Numbered from the stretch's first letter, positions 23,263 to 36,191 are shown. The stretch: 64,000 nt of DNA from Caenorhabditis remanei (GCF_010183535.1 NC_071332.1:20212001-20276000); one strand, 5' to 3'. Program-made: numbers and translations. The notes: a model not told the origin generated them from the sequence alone.

Positions 23263-24095
23263 TATTTACGCATGCTCGATACGTGAGGTTAATCAATTAA
23301 AAATAGAATACAATTAAAAAAAATACAATAAAAAGAGGAGGGGAAGTCAGAAGTCAAGTTCAGAAATGTCAGAATCTGTGTTTCTTCTAGGGCTTTTGAT
23401 TTACTATTTTATTCAGCACTCTGTTTGTAAAAAATAATCTGCCTATTTTAGTTTTTGATTTCTTCCATCGGTAGGAGTGGCCACGCCTGGTTTTTGTGGG
23501 AGAGTAACTAAAGTAATTGTTGTGGTCAATTGCAATTTTACCCAGTAGAAGTTTTTGGAAAAACTTAACGTCAAAGTGTTCCCGCCGATCTTTAAGAGTT
23601 TGGAGGTTGTAGTCAATAAGGCGTTCAGCAGCACTTCGGTACTCTGGGTCCGTGTTAAGAATTCTTTTACGTGCCACTCTAAACATTACTCTTCTAGTGA
23701 AATTATTTTGCACAGCCTCTATGGATTTCACTGTTTTCATATCCGTTGGGCTGGAAACGACTGTCCCATACTCCAAGAATGGTCTAGCAAAAGTTTTATA
23801 AAGCAATAAAAGTAACCTGACGTTGTTGCTACAAAATGATTTGAATATAGAGTAAATTGCGAAATTTGCTTTTTTGATCGCAGTGCGCCAGTGGAGCTTA
23901 AAATCAAGCTTTTCGTTGAGTATGAATCCGAAATCTCTAACTGTTAATTCCCGTTTTATTGGCTCGGTTTGGAGCCGATATTCTACTTTTGTTGGATTTT
24001 TTCCAAGACTCAACACATAGGTTTTAGATTTATTTAATTCCAATTTGACATTATCAGACCAGTCGGTGATGGAGTCGATTCTAGATGATTTTCCT
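23225..24095 (-). mobile_element. 5'-truncated non-LTR retrotransposon (reverse transcriptase C-terminus)
   Basis: A minus-strand open frame from about 24090 to 23387 encodes the end of a non-LTR reverse transcriptase: DWSDNVKLELNKSKT, TVRDFGFILNEKLDF, FARPFLEYGTVV, VQNNFTRRV and YNLQTLKDRREHFDVKFF. These are thumb and post-thumb blocks of CR1/Jockey-like elements as I recall them; the clade is an inference. The frame has no internal stop and ends at 23387-23389. The 3' end is marked by a trinucleotide run at about 23228-23262 that reads AAT-type on this strand, as expected of a retrotransposon tail. The endonuclease and most of the RT are missing. The 5' junction falls inside the last exon of the OAC gene near 24090. 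Confidence 0.75.
23228..23263 (+). repeat. (ATT)n microsatellite, retrotransposon tail
   Basis: About eleven ATT units, followed by ATTTATTTA. Its position downstream of the reverse transcriptase stop suggests the 3' tail of that element. Confidence 0.8.
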
Positions 24096-27000
24096 GCAAA
24101 CATCCGTCCAGACATGCCTAACATGCTCCAACCCCCTCGGAGACAGGTGAGTCACAGTGGTAAAATATGAGACTCCCCGATTGTCAAAAAACCGGAAATT
24201 TTGAATAGTTGAATTCCAGAATACCGGGTCATAATCGACTAGAATGCATTTTCCACCACAATCCTTTTCTAGTTGGGAGTAACGGCGACGGGCGAGATGG
24301 TACATGGTGTGGTCGACAAGAAGATTCTGGAAAAATAATGATTTTGGGTAAAAAAGAGCAAAAACGGTTGAAAATGCTCAAAAATGCAAAAATGCATAGT
24401 GTGCATTCTTGTGCATTTTTGATCATTCTGGACTATTTTTATGTCACTCACATCAATAAACTCAGTCGGAACACCTCTCCTCATCATTGGGACAATGCGC
24501 TCGATATAATTTGCATTCGGACGTGGCATTGAATGCAGAATGTACATTTTTTGGGAAACATTTTCGATCATTTTCAGCATTTGAGCTTTCATTATTTGGT
24601 AGATAGGGTCCAAGTCCAAACTGGTGACATTTGGTGGAAGAGGGTCCCCGATGGAAATGAATCTGGGAATTTTGTGCATTTTTGAGAATGATTTGACGCA
24701 TCTCGAGCATTTTTGAGCATTTACCTGGTAAACATGAAGACATAATCAGGTTTTTCTAATCTGACGTTTTCCTCGAAATCCGTGAAGTTAGCACGACACG
24801 CTTCTGACTGACGGGATGGGTACAGTGGTTCGCAAGCTAAAAAATATGATTATGGAGCATTCCTGGAACATTTTAGAGCATTTTGAGTCATTTTTGGGCG
24901 ATGAAACTGTTCAAAACGCTTCAAATCTCTCAAAATTGTTCCAAATGTCTCAGAATGCAAATTTCGCATTCTTGTACATTCAGTGGCATTCTTGTGCATT
25001 CTAAAGCATTTTGTGCATTTTATATCATTTCCGGTCATTTCTAAACATTAGGCTAAAATAAAATGGTAAAAAATGCTCTAAAATGAAAAATTGCATTCTT
25101 GTACATTCTAAGACTTTTGTGCATTCTGAGACATTTTTCTGCATTTTAAAGCATTTTTGTGCATTACAAATGCTCCAAAATAATTCAAAATGCACATCAT
25201 GCATTCTGATAATGTCACCTACCAGACGCTGATCCTTGCAATATACTTTTCGCAATGTGCCCGCATTCCTCATGAAAAATTGTTGCGTGATTAGCAGCCC
25301 AACTGTTTCCAATGCTCATCACCTTGTATTTTCCGCTCAAACCCTGAAAATAAATGAAAATGAATGAAAATGAATGAAAATGAATGAAAATGAACACAAA
25401 ATGACAGAATGACAACCGATCATTCACCTTATGTCTACACCAGCCAAGTGGTCCTCCGGATTCATATTCACAATACGGGGTGTTGAGGTTTGCATAGTCA
25501 TTGACACTCCAGATATGGTTGAGATGGGCGGCATCGGCTGAAATGATCATTTTCATTATCATTATCATGATCATTATCATGAAAATAATCACTCATTGTC
25601 ATTTCGTCGGTGACATTATCCAATATTCCATATCTCTGAGAGCTCCCTTCCAATTTATCGATAATTTCATTCTTATTGACCAGAATGATATTGAGCATGT
25701 ACAGAATGACAGTGAGCATTGCAATGATCGTGGTGCATTGTTGGAGATACCATTTTTCATAAGCTTCATGGATAATGATAGAAAGAATGATGGAAGCGAA
25801 AAGGGTGAGAAGAAGTGCTAGAATAATGGGGAAGATTGGAAAATGTTTGTGCATTCTGGTGCATTCTAGTTCATTTTTGTGCATTTTCATACATTTTTAT
25901 TTCATTTTTTAATCTATTTTCCATCTAAAACCCACCAATCTCATCGCCATCCTCTGTCAATTTCCAAAATGCATACATTGGCCAATGCACCAGATACAAT
26001 GCATATGAAACATCTCCAAAGTAGGTCAAAACTCGATTTGACAAGATTTTTTGGTCATTCTTTGAAAAAATGATGAGCATTCCGGTGGTAACCGTGGTGA
26101 GGGGTCTAAAAATGAGATATGATCTTTAAAAATTACAGAAAAAATACCTCAAAAACCGTGCATCTAGTGGTATGGGCATGAAAACTACGAAAATTAGTCC
26201 GAAAGTGAGAAAAAATGACAATGATAGAATGATAACTAAACATTTCTGATTATTTTGAATGTCTTCATTCTCCAGAAGCTTTTGACATTCTTTTTCATCA
26301 TTTTCATCATTCTGTGGAATGATTTTGTATTGACACAACGGATCGGAAGATTTGGATAGCATGAATATCAAAAATCCTGAAAATTTAAACGCTTTGGAGC
26401 AAGAATGATCGAAAATGACTGAAAATGTCTCTGTACATTTTATTACCTGTCAAAAATTGCCAAACCCTTGCAAAGACGCTGTTGAAAGAGACGGTTGGGG
26501 TGGAGATAACGGAGAATGTGTAAGAAATGCACGCTGAAATTGTTGATAGCATTCTTGTGCATTCTCAAACACTCTGAATCATTCTAGTGCATTTTTGAGC
26601 ATTCTAGAACATTCTGAAGTATTCTTGTGCATTCTAAAACATTTTTGTACATTCCGAAGCATTCTGAAGCATTTTGAATCATTCGCTCCCATTTTTTTTG
26701 CATTCTGGAGAATTTTTTCTATTTTTTTTAGCCAAACAGCCCCTTTTTTCCTCCCCAAAACCAGAAATCTGTATTTTTCCCCAAAATCCCATCTCACCCC
26801 GTTTCTGCATAATTCTATTTGCTCAAAACAACCAGAAAATCCAAAAAATGGGGCTTACCAATAGAAATATAAAACAAATATTGGATTTTCACCGGGAATT
26901 TGGAACCGATGAGGTAGATCAAAGGAATAATTAAGTAGAATTGAATTTCGACGGATAGCGACCAGGTATGGGTAAAGATGTCGAGGGCGATAGAGAGCTG

Positions 27001-27787
27001 AAAAGGGAAATAAGTGAAAAATATACAAAAAATGCTTAAAAATAAGCCAAAATGAGTAAAAATACACCAAAATGCACCAGAATGCAAATCGTGCATTCTT
27101 GTGCATTCTGATGCATTTTTGTTCATTTTCAACCTATTTTTTCTTCCAAACCCCATACCATTTGAAAATAGTCCTCTTCCTTTGTCTTCCCTCGATTTGA
27201 CATAAAAATCAGCGCTTTTGATGCTGAATTCTGATTGATTTTTTCCGATGTACTCGGAAATACTAAATATAAACTAATCATGGCCCAAAATATCACAAAA
27301 AGGTATAATGGAAGGATTCGCTTTAGTCGTTTTGAGTAGAATTGGGTAAATAGGGAGATTGGATTGTGTTGGTCGGATTTTTGGAGCAGCATGCACATTA
27401 GGAAGCCGGAAAGAACAAAAAATCTGGAAAATATAGTTTAAAAATTGCAAAATTAGGGAAAAAATCAGCTAAAATGCATAAGAATGCACAAGAAAGCGCA
27501 AGCATGTTGAAACTTGAAAAAATAAGATTACAAACATTCTAGTGCATTTTTGGGCATTCTAGAGCATTCTGAACCATTCTAGTGCATTTTTGTGCATTTT
27601 AGAGCGTTTTAGAGCATTCTGATTTATTTTTCACTTATTTTCCCTTGAAATTTCAAACAAAAACTCACTGATCTACTCCCAAATAACCATTCGGACACGA
27701 TTTCGGGAAAAAATGAAATGCTAGCACTGAAATTATAGCAATTCCTCGAATACCCTGAAGATCAGCTCGTTTTTGAGGAGATTCCAT
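24081..27787 (-). CDS. Acyltransferase-3/SGNH membrane protein, OAC type, 677 aa
   Basis: Predicted multi-pass membrane O-acyltransferase with a C-terminal SGNH hydrolase-like domain; substrate unknown. Exons: 27669-27787, 27159-27423, 26859-26997, 26447-26533, 26148-26376, 25936-26105, 25593-25817, 25428-25537, 25223-25343, 24725-24836, 24452-24662, 24081-24326. Phases join to 677 aa. Acyltransferase-3 signatures: DLQGIRGIAIISVLAFHFF near the start, NGYLGVDQFFVLSGFLM, and HTWSLSVE at 138-145. SGNH part: SIGNSW with Ser462 and THLSPRGLEHVR with His656; the Asp of the usual DxxH reads Thr. The start at 27787 matches the family N-terminus; an in-frame ATG at 27862 is possible. The exon 7 donor (GTGATT) was chosen on phase. 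The final residues after TDVC and the TAG stop lie in retrotransposon sequence, so the native C-terminus is probably lost. Introns carry many GAATGC arrays. Confidence 0.85.
25345..25395 (+). repeat. GAAAATGAAT tandem 10-mers in an OAC intron
   Basis: Five or so perfect to near-perfect decamers GAAAATGAAT in the 84-bp intron between exons 8 and 9. They illustrate how 10-bp periodic arrays begin. Confidence 0.7.
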
Positions 27788-28324
27788 AATTTTTTGACCG
27801 AAAAGGGGGTACTGTAAAATTTGCAATGTGATATTACAGAGAGTGAGGGGGAAACTGAACAAACAGACACCTAAATTTAGATTTTCGAGGGAACTGGTCG
27901 AAAAACAAACAAAATTATGCGAAAAATGGAGAATTTATTGTGTTTTTACAGAGGTACAACGTAAAATTGACAATTTCGTGTTGAAAGATGTGGGGAAAAT
28001 AAACGAAAATGAACTAAAACGCATAAGAATGCACAGGAATGCTCCAGAATGAAAATCGTGCATTCTGATGCATCAGAAATGCCGGCATATAGAAACGAAT
28101 ATTTTTAGAATCAAAGGAACAAAACGGTTCGAATAAGTATAATCATGATATGGTTTGCATGATTTTCATTTTTGAGCATTTTGGTGCATTTTAGTGCATT
28201 TTCACCTCATTTGTTTTCCATAATTTAATAAATAACGCCTTTTTTTTTCGTCATCAGAATCCACCTGGATGCAATAGAGACCCTCTGAAATAAAAACAGG
28301 TGAAATATTTTCCCAAATTTAGAA
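27788..28324. promoter_or_regulatory. Divergent intergenic region between OAC gene and srz-like gene
   Basis: 540 bp between two head-to-head starts (27787 minus, 28325 plus), so it should hold both promoters. It contains a GAATGC/GCATTCT block at 28010-28080 and a CATGATATGG/GCATTTT repeat piece at 28135-28205. No core promoter motif is clear. Confidence 0.4.
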
Positions 28325-30518
28325 ATGAAGTTTTCATTCTTAACCCGAAAAATGGCATCGAATGCAACAAATGAGACTCTACTAGCAACCTTTCGTAATG
28401 CCGGTAATGTCATTGGCTCAGCAATTATGACCATATCAAAATTATGGATTGTTTGGCACTATATAGTGATACTCGCTGTGCTTTATGTCTCCTTGATTAT
28501 CATTTTTCCAATTTATATAACTATTTTCCGAAGGAATCGAGAGAGGGATAGAAAGGTGAGTACTAGAAAGCACGTCACTCTCTGAATACGTAATATTATG
28601 AGCTGAAAAATAGACCAAAATGTAGATCTTGACAAGCCTGTGATGAGAGTTCGGTGAAAGAAATTTTGCTTTCGAAAAAATTTTCCGGTTTTTCAAAAGA
28701 CCTGCTACTAGGCGTTGTGTGGCACTTTTTCCCGGCGCGCGTCACATTAACAAATAGCTATCCACCCCAAAATAGGTGTATAATGTATTAAAACCTTTTT
28801 GCTACGCGTCTCTAAAATGCTTAAGAATGCTCCAGAATGCACAAGACTGCTCACAATGCTCTAGAATGCTCGAGAATGTTAATATACTCTAGAATGTTCC
28901 AGAATGCACCAGAATGCACCAAAATGCTAGATCTACATTTTAATTTATTTTTCTGCTTATAACATTGAGTTTGAAGCGAGTTACGTACAAAAAATAAATG
29001 CTTCCAGACAGCTGTCTACCCAATCACCAACCATTTCTATAAAACCAATTTTGTAGTTTATGTTCTCTTAATAATCTCATCAGTATGCGCTATATTAACA
29101 TCTTTACACTTCATGTAAGGCTCAAATACAATTTTTTTCAAATTCATAATAATTCAGGCGAATAAACGTACCAGTCGCCTTTGGAAGCGTGCTTATCACA
29201 CTTGTGCACAGCCATAGTTTTATATTATCGATTCTTGCAATTCAGAGATTTTTTCTATATTTTTTCCCAGCGACTCATAAATATATTACTATCAATGAAA
29301 AGGTTATGAATAGAACTCTCATTGGAATCCTAATTTTCTTTTACCTATTATTATGTGCGGCACATGGACTCGCTAGTTACCTAAAATACGATGAATTCTA
29401 TCTAGTTTTAAACATTTATTTTTTATATTTCATCATTCTCAATGCTATATTTGTTCTATCCGCAGTATTATACATCCCAATGATAATTAGTATTTATAAA
29501 TTGCAACAATTATCATCAACTGCAAAACATCAACCTCATAAGTATATTTTGTATCAAACTTTGGTATTTGCATTTGTTAAAACTGTAAGTTTCCAATTAC
29601 AAAAAATTGTTTAATCTTATTTAATTTTTATATGAAAATTAAAAATTCTGCATTTTTTAAGCTAAAAATCATGTAAAACGAATAGAAAATGAAGAAGTTA
29701 CAGATTTTCGAAACATTTCGAAAACTTTTTTTTCAAAAATCTACCATATCTCAGTCACTTTTGTGTCAAGACCCATAAAACGTATATTTTTGGAATCAGC
29801 AGGGCAAGACGGTTCAAATGAGTATAATCATGACATATTTTGGAAAAAATTTCAAAATCCCGCTCCGAGATCACTACAGTGGCCCAAATTGTATTCGTTT
29901 GCATTTTCATATGAAAATTAAAAAATTCTGCATTTTTTGAGCAAAAAATCATGTAAAACGGATAGAAAATGAAAAGTTACAGATTTTCGAAAATATTTGA
30001 AAATATTTTTCTCGAAAAACTACCGTATCTCAGTTATTTTCGCGGCAAGACCCATGAAACTTATTTTCTTAGAATCAGCAGAACGAAACGGTTCGAAGGA
30101 GTATAATCATGCCATACTTTCAGAACATTAACATTTAGAGCCGAAAATGCTCAAAAATGGTAAATCATTCAAACTATATCATGATTATACTCATTCTTGT
30201 CTTGCTGATCTTGAATATCCAAGTTTCGAAAACTTTCCCATGGAAATCTTTCAAAAACGTCCGTTTTTAGATCGAAGGCTGCAGTATTTTCCTGCTTAAC
30301 TTTATTGAAAGTGACGGCAATGACATGTTGGTTGTGAGTAGCTTTGTGTAAAGAATTTCGGAGCAACATGGTTCATTGAAATAATCACGACGCCCTTCTT
30401 GATACAAGTCACTTATTTATTTTGCAACAAACGGGATGTGGATGTCTTGAGGAAGAAAATTACATTCAGAATATTTTGGAATGGAATTTTCGGAGGAAAT
30501 CGAGTGGGAACAGAATAA
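28325..30518 (+). pseudogene. Class Z (srz-like) seven-transmembrane chemoreceptor, frameshifted
   Basis: Nematode chemoreceptor GPCR of the srz type by motif. Exons: 28325-28555, 29008-29114, 29158-29584, 30271-30518. Exons 1-3 join in phase: FPIYITIFRRNRERDRK, then YPITNHFYKTN, then SILAIQRFFLYFFPATHKY, as in the intact paralogue at 36192-38878. Exon 4 opens in phase (IEGCSIFLLNFIESDGNDM) but hits TAA at 30349. The expected end, GATWFIEIITTPFLIQVTY then LFCNKRDVDVLRKK, lies one frame over and runs to a stop at 30516-30518. A single indel near 30340-30350 would explain this. A start at 28352 is an alternative. Intron 3 (29585-30270) is filled by two CATGATTATACTC-family copies. Pseudogene, polymorphic null or base-call error cannot be separated here. 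Confidence 0.72.
29640..30190. repeat. Two tandem CATGATTATACTC-family repeat copies in srz intron 3
   Basis: Two similar units of about 240 bp with AATTCTGCATTTTTTGAGC, GAAAAGTTACAGATTTTCG, CCGTATCTCAGT and GAGTATAATCATGCCATACT blocks, then a reversed CATGATTATACTCATTCTTG half. Confidence 0.7.
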
Positions 30519-32542
30519 AGAATTATTATCTGCTTATTCTACTGGATTTTCAATAAATTTTTTCGAAAAATGAGAAAAAATATGTTACAATTTTCCAACA
30601 TTCTCACAAATTTTAAATAAACTCAAACTTTAGTAACAAACTTTTTGCTGATTAACTGTTGCTTCTGACAGTACTTTTAAACAGATAAAAAAAACGCGTG
30701 CTTCATTGTGTACCGCCCAAAATTATCAAAATTTTCCTACAAGGTAATTGTTTAGGGATCATACAGATCAGGGGTACAACTTCTTTTTTCTTTTAAATTT
30801 TGTAGTAGTTTCCGTTCAGGTACTTTATTAAAATGCACCAGAATGCACCAAAATGCACCAAAATGAAAATCATGCAAACCATATCATGATTATACTCATT
30901 GGGACCGTCTTGTTTTGCTGATTCAAAAGATACAAATTTCAAAGGTCTCGTCACGAAACCTAATGAATTTCTAATGAAAAAAATACTACATTATATTTCC
31001 AGCACCCTCTTCTGCACGACGACAAGAAATCGGACTTTTTGCACTGAAATGATACTAGGGGGTGTCCGTAGAAAAAAGTTATCAACTACGAAGTTAAAGT
31101 TTCACTTTTGATATGTAAGATCCATTCAAAATTTACTTTGTAGGACAATAAGAGTGCTCAGATTTCTGTGGATTTGAAAAAAATGTAGAATTTGAAAGGT
31201 ATAAACTTTGGCTGTTTTCAGTGGAAAGTGACCGATTTTGAGAGTGTGTCATAGTAATTCTGAATGTCACACTATGAAAATTTTTAATGGATCATACAGA
31301 ACAAAAAGAGAGCTTCATTTTTGTAGTTGGCAACTTTTATGTACGGACACTTCCTAGCAAGTTACATATTGACAAAGTAGATTCTCCCTCAAATTGTCCT
31401 TTTTAAGATTTTTGAGCTTTCATGACCATAACTCTCTAGGGAGTGTCCGCACAAAAAAGCTGTCAACTACAAAAATGGAGCTCCACGTTTAATCTATATG
31501 ATTCGTTAGAAATTTTCATGGTGTGACATTCAGACTTACTACGGCACACTCTAAAATCCGCCAAAGTTGATACCTTCTTGTCCGATCCCGTAGTACCATG
31601 ATAAACAAATTGACATTTTTTTCAGTTGAAAATGACCTCACTAATTGTCCGACAACGTAAATTATGTATAACTCCGCCCTAAGTGGGCGGAGCTATAAAA
31701 AAGTGGTCAACTAGTTGAATGCTCCCTTTTTCGGAAGCTACACGGTCATATAATAATTTTATTTAAATTTTGATCAAAAATAATTATTTGGATACTTTTT
31801 CAGCTCATTTTCGAGTGTGTCATAGTAATTCTGAATGTCACACTATGAAAATTTTTAATGGATCATACAGAACAAAAAGAGAGCTTCATTTTTGTAGTTG
31901 GCAACTTTTATGTACGGACACTTCCTAGCAAGTAACATATTGACAAAGTAGATTCTCCCTCAAATTGTCCTTTTTAAGATTTTTGAGCTTTCATGACCAT
32001 AACTCTCTAGGGAGTGTCCGTACAAAAAAGTTGACAACTACAAAAACGAAGCTCTAGGTTCAATCTGTATGGTTCATTAAAAGTTTTCTTGGTGTGTCAT
32101 TCAGAATTACTATGGCACACTCTCAAAGTTGGCCATTTTCCACTGAAAACAGCCAAAGTTGATACCATTTTGTCCGGTACTGTAGATGACGTTTCCTATT
32201 TCATGACTCAGAACTGGGATCAAAAAGTTTCCAAAATTGTTTTCTGATTCATTTTCTGATCACTTTCCCCCCATTTTGTGCTGTGCTATTAGTCAACACG
32301 AATTGGAAATTGATATGCCGCCGCTTATGAACAAACAGAGACCGAGAGAGTGTGTATATAGGAGTCTGATAAAGAAAAAGAGTAAAAAAGTGAAAATATT
32401 GTGACCAATTCTCTGATAATGTGCCAAAAAAAACGGGGAGGAGAATAGAAGGTTTTAAGTTTTTAAATCACCCGCAAAAATGTTTGATTCATTTCAAATT
32501 TCTATTTTAAAATTCTCATTTCTTTTTATTCCACACTGAAAA
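30519..32542. repeat. Intergenic fold-back repeats (GTACGGACACTTCC family)
   Basis: No gene seen. From about 30830 there is a CATGATTATACTCATT piece, then several inverted half-units with TTTGTAGTTGGCAACTTTTA, GTACGGACACTTCC, AGGGAGTGTCCG and GTGTGTCATAGTAATTCTGA. The block at about 31240-31400 recurs almost identically at about 31815-31975. The array ends CCGGTACTGTAG near 32182. The last 350 bp lead to the receptor gene at 32543. Confidence 0.65.
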
Positions 32543-35499
32543 ATGTCCTCTCACGTCCCTGAAGACCTTCCTCTGTCCACACCCAACATTTTCGGTGCAT
32601 TCCGATATTTATGGAAATTCTCACCGTACAATTGTCAAAAGGGCAACCCGATTCGGATATTCTTTCTGTTATTCTCGTTGGCTAGCTTTCTGGGAATGAT
32701 ATTCAGGGCGTGGTGGATGTTTTATATGGTTGATGTGGATGTAAGTCTATTTTTGGCATTTTTTTGGGCTAAAAATGAGCAAAAAACGGTTGAAAATGCA
32801 CTAGAATGCTCTAGAATGCACGAAAAGCATTTTTTTTTGCTTTTTGGAGCATTCTAGAGCATTTTCAAAATGTTTGTTGCATTTTTGGGCATTTTCGTGC
32901 TTTTCGTGCATCCTTATGCATTTTAGGGTATTTTAAACAGTTTTTGCTCATTTTTTGACCCAAACTTTTTTAAAAAAAGTGATTTTAGAGTGATGGAGTA
33001 GTTTTAACGCAAAAATCCAGCAAAATTGCATCAGAATGCATAAGAATGCACAAAAATGCACTAGAATGCTCTAGAATGCATCACAGTCTTTTTAAATGCA
33101 CCTGAATGCTCACGAATGTTTTAAAGTGATTTCGATTGTCGCAGAAAAATCAAATTTATAAAATTCTGCATCTTTTAAGTTAAAATCGTGTAAAAATGTC
33201 AAAAAATAGAAAAGTTACAGATTTTCAAAATATTTCGAAAATTTCGAAAATCTTTAAACTACTGTATCTCATTCATTTTCGTGGCGAGACCCGTGAAATT
33301 GATATTTTTGGAATCAGGAGATCAAAACGGTTCGAATGAGTATAATCATGATATGGTTTGCATGATTTTCATTTTTGAGCATTCTGGTGCATTTTGGTGC
33401 ATTCTGGTGCATTTTAATGCAGTACCAGAATGAAAACTACTGCAAAATTAAAACAAAATATTTCAGCTCCTCTCCTTCGGCTGGGCAGAACGTAACCTCT
33501 ACGCATTCATTTCAATGGAATCATTCTCCTGCGTCATTGCATTATACAAAATGACAACGAATGACACGCTCAGAAAATTTGAGCACGGACTCGGAATGCT
33601 CAAAAAGATGAGGGTAAGTAGGCTTTTTTTTAAATTTTAATTCTTCAAAAAAAATGTTCCAGATAACTCTCTACCACGAAAAATACGATGAATATTCTGC
33701 ACTGAGGACAAAAACTTTTCTGCTGAAAGTTCCGATTCTAGTGTTTTTCATCGGATGCTCCGGATACTTGGTGGCCAAGAAATTTATCATTTTTGGAACG
33801 TAAGTTGGAATTTTTATCAAAAAATGTTTTAAAAAATACATTCTCGTGCATTCTTGTGCATTCTTGTGCATTCTAGTGCATTCTAGTGCATTCGTGTACA
33901 TTGTTATACATTCTTGTGCATTCTTCTACATTCTTGTGCATTCTTCTACATTCTTGTCCATTTTTCATGAATTTCTTTCTTATTCCAGTTCAAAACACAG
34001 CTCTTGATACTAAAACTGCGCAAAATGAACTTTTTGAGCATTTGGAAAAGAAAAATGCACAAAAATGCTCAAGAATGCTATAGAATGTCCCAGAATGCAC
34101 TAAATGCATTTTGTACATTTATGTGCTTTTTAATGCTCAAGAATGTAGAAGAATGCTCCAGAATGCACAAAATTTCTTAAGCATTTGAAACTTTTTTGAT
34201 GCTTTTTGTGCATTTTTTAACATTTGAATGTCAGAAATGTCAAAAATCGCATTTTCAGATCGTCTACAAACTCCTGGTACTATTATGTCGATGCCGTTAT
34301 AATGTTTCTGTGTGCTTATGTGAATTTCATCTTTCTACCGGTTCATGGACTCCTTCAAAACTCGTTGGCTAGAGAATTTGGAGTTTTTAACGAGGAATTG
34401 GAGGCCGCTTCAAAAAATAAAGAGTTGGTGGTGAGTAATCATTCATTTTCGGGTCGAAAAATGATAAAACCGGTTGAAAATGCACCAGAATGCTCAAGAA
34501 TGCACAAAAATGCAACAGAATGCGTCAAAATGCACAAAATGCATATTGTGCATCCTTGTGCATTCTTATGCATTCTAGTGCGTTTGCTACCGTTTTTGCT
34601 CATTTTTTGCCCCAAAATTACTCTATCACTCTATCATTCCTATAAACCTTCTTAAACAATAAGCGAAAAACGGCTAAAAATGCACCAGGATGCATAAGAA
34701 TGCTCTAGAATGCTTCAGAATGCACAAAATGCATTTAGTACATTCACGTGTATTCTGAAACATTCACGCCCATTTTCGTGCATTCTTGTGCATTCTTGAG
34801 CATTCTGAAGCATTTATTTTTCCAGAACCCCCAAATCATTCATAAATTCGCGGATCGCCAAATCAAAATGTTCGAAATGACCAACACAATCACTGAGAGA
34901 CTTCGTAAGTCCAAAAAATTATTCATTCTCCCTAAAAATAAATTAATTTTTTTATTTCCAGACCCATTCATGAGCGCCGCCCCATTCCTTGTCTTTACAG
35001 CATTGGCAAATGTGTCATTTTTGGTTACCAAGTGAGTTTTTTTTCAGTTTTTTTTTTTGGAAATTTTGTAAAAAACTTTTGTAAAAACTGAAATTTCTTT
35101 TCCAGTCTCCGAGAAGGTACACCAACTTACTACTACGTCTGCATGATTGGAATGATGATTTGCTGCATTATCATTTCTTCAAACCTTCTATATCCACCTG
35201 CATTTGTACAGGAAGCAGTAAGTTTTTTTTTTTTTTTCAAATTAAAAAAAAAATTTTTTTTGCTCCAGATGCTCCACACCTCCACTATCCTTATGAATGA
35301 CCCGTTCCTCCACTACTCAACGGACCCTCAAATCTACAGTACCTACCGTACTATGGTGGATCGATCGCAAAAAAATAGGACCGTGAATTTGGTGATCCAA
35401 GTGTTCAGTGTGAATCGGAAGAATATTGAGAGAGCCTATTTTGTGATTACTAATATTGTACTGGTCATGTCTGTCTTTTCTAAATTATTGTTTCCATAG
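32543..35499 (+). CDS. Multi-pass gustatory-receptor-like membrane protein (receptor H), 381 aa
   Basis: Predicted nematode multi-transmembrane receptor; I infer the gustatory-like (srr/DUF267-type) group from the layout and C-terminal block, not from a search. Exons: 32543-32740, 33467-33613, 33663-33799, 34259-34430, 34826-34904, 34962-35031, 35106-35217, 35269-35499; phases join to 381 aa. Hydrophobic segments include IRIFFLLFSLASFLGMIF, VPILVFFIGCSGYLV, AVIMFLCAYVNFIFLPV, FLVFTALANVSFLV and MIGMMICCIIISSNLLY. The C-terminal block YRTMVDRSQKNRTVNL...FSVNRKNIERAYF has its counterpart in the paralogue at 49217-51752 (YRMLLDRSLHNRSTNN...FCVTRKNVERLFF). Introns 1 to 4 hold strand-switching GAATGC arrays. 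Intact. What it senses is unknown. Confidence 0.82.
33961..34045 (+). repeat. Ghost exon start in receptor H intron 3
   Basis: TTCTTATTCCAG followed by TTCAAAACACAGCTCTTGAT and AAACTGCGCAAAATGAAC nearly repeats 49990-50070 in receptor I. Both resemble the true acceptor and exon start at 50241-50270. No open continuation, so it is a decayed duplicate rather than an exon. Confidence 0.55.
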
Positions 35500-36191
35500 C
35501 TGAGTGCTTAATTTTTTAATTGGTCAATTATCTCAATTATCTCAAATGTACAAATCATTCAATTTTAAATCGAAATTTTGAAAAAAATAAGAAATTGATT
35601 AAGTCTTAGAGTTGTGCACTTTTTATGAACAGTTAAACTTTTGAAATGCACAAGAATGCACGAGAATGCTTCAGAATGCTTTAGAATGCTTTTAAAAAAA
35701 TGATAGTTTTTTAGTCACGAAATAAGCCCACACTTAGAATGCACCAGTATGGTCAAAATGCTCAATTATGCACCAGAATGCACCAGAATGCACCAAAATG
35801 TACTATCTGCATTTTTGTGCATTCTTACGCATTCTCATGCGTTCTGGTGCATTTTCAACCATTTTTGCTCATTTTTTGACCAAAAATCATTATTTTTCCA
35901 AAATCTTCCCGTCAGCCATACTATGTAAAATGGTACATGGTGTGGTTGTTCAAAAGGTTCTGGAAAATTAGTGGTTTTAGAGAATTGAGTAATTTTGGGT
36001 CGAAAACTGTGCAAAAATGGTTGAAAATGCACCAGAATGCTCCAGAAAGCACAAAATACGGATTTTGTTTTTGGTGCATTCTTGTGCATTCCGGGCTTTC
36101 CTACACACAAATGCTTTCATTAATCTCTTTCAAATATACAAATCATTCATCAGAAAATCGACATTGTTTATTAAAAAAATTCATAAAATCA
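35500..36191. other. Convergent intergenic region between receptor H and srz-like G
   Basis: 3' flanks of two convergent genes. Carries periodic AGAATGCACC units switching to GCATTCTTACGCATTCTC at 35640-35860 and again at 36020-36095. TTTATT at 36167-36172 provides an AATAAA on the minus strand, 20 bp past the stop of the gene at 36192. No gene seen. Confidence 0.6.

Noticed and set aside
30169..30369. 66-aa minus-strand frame
   Set aside because: It is the antisense of srz-like exon 4 and intron 3, which explain the region better.
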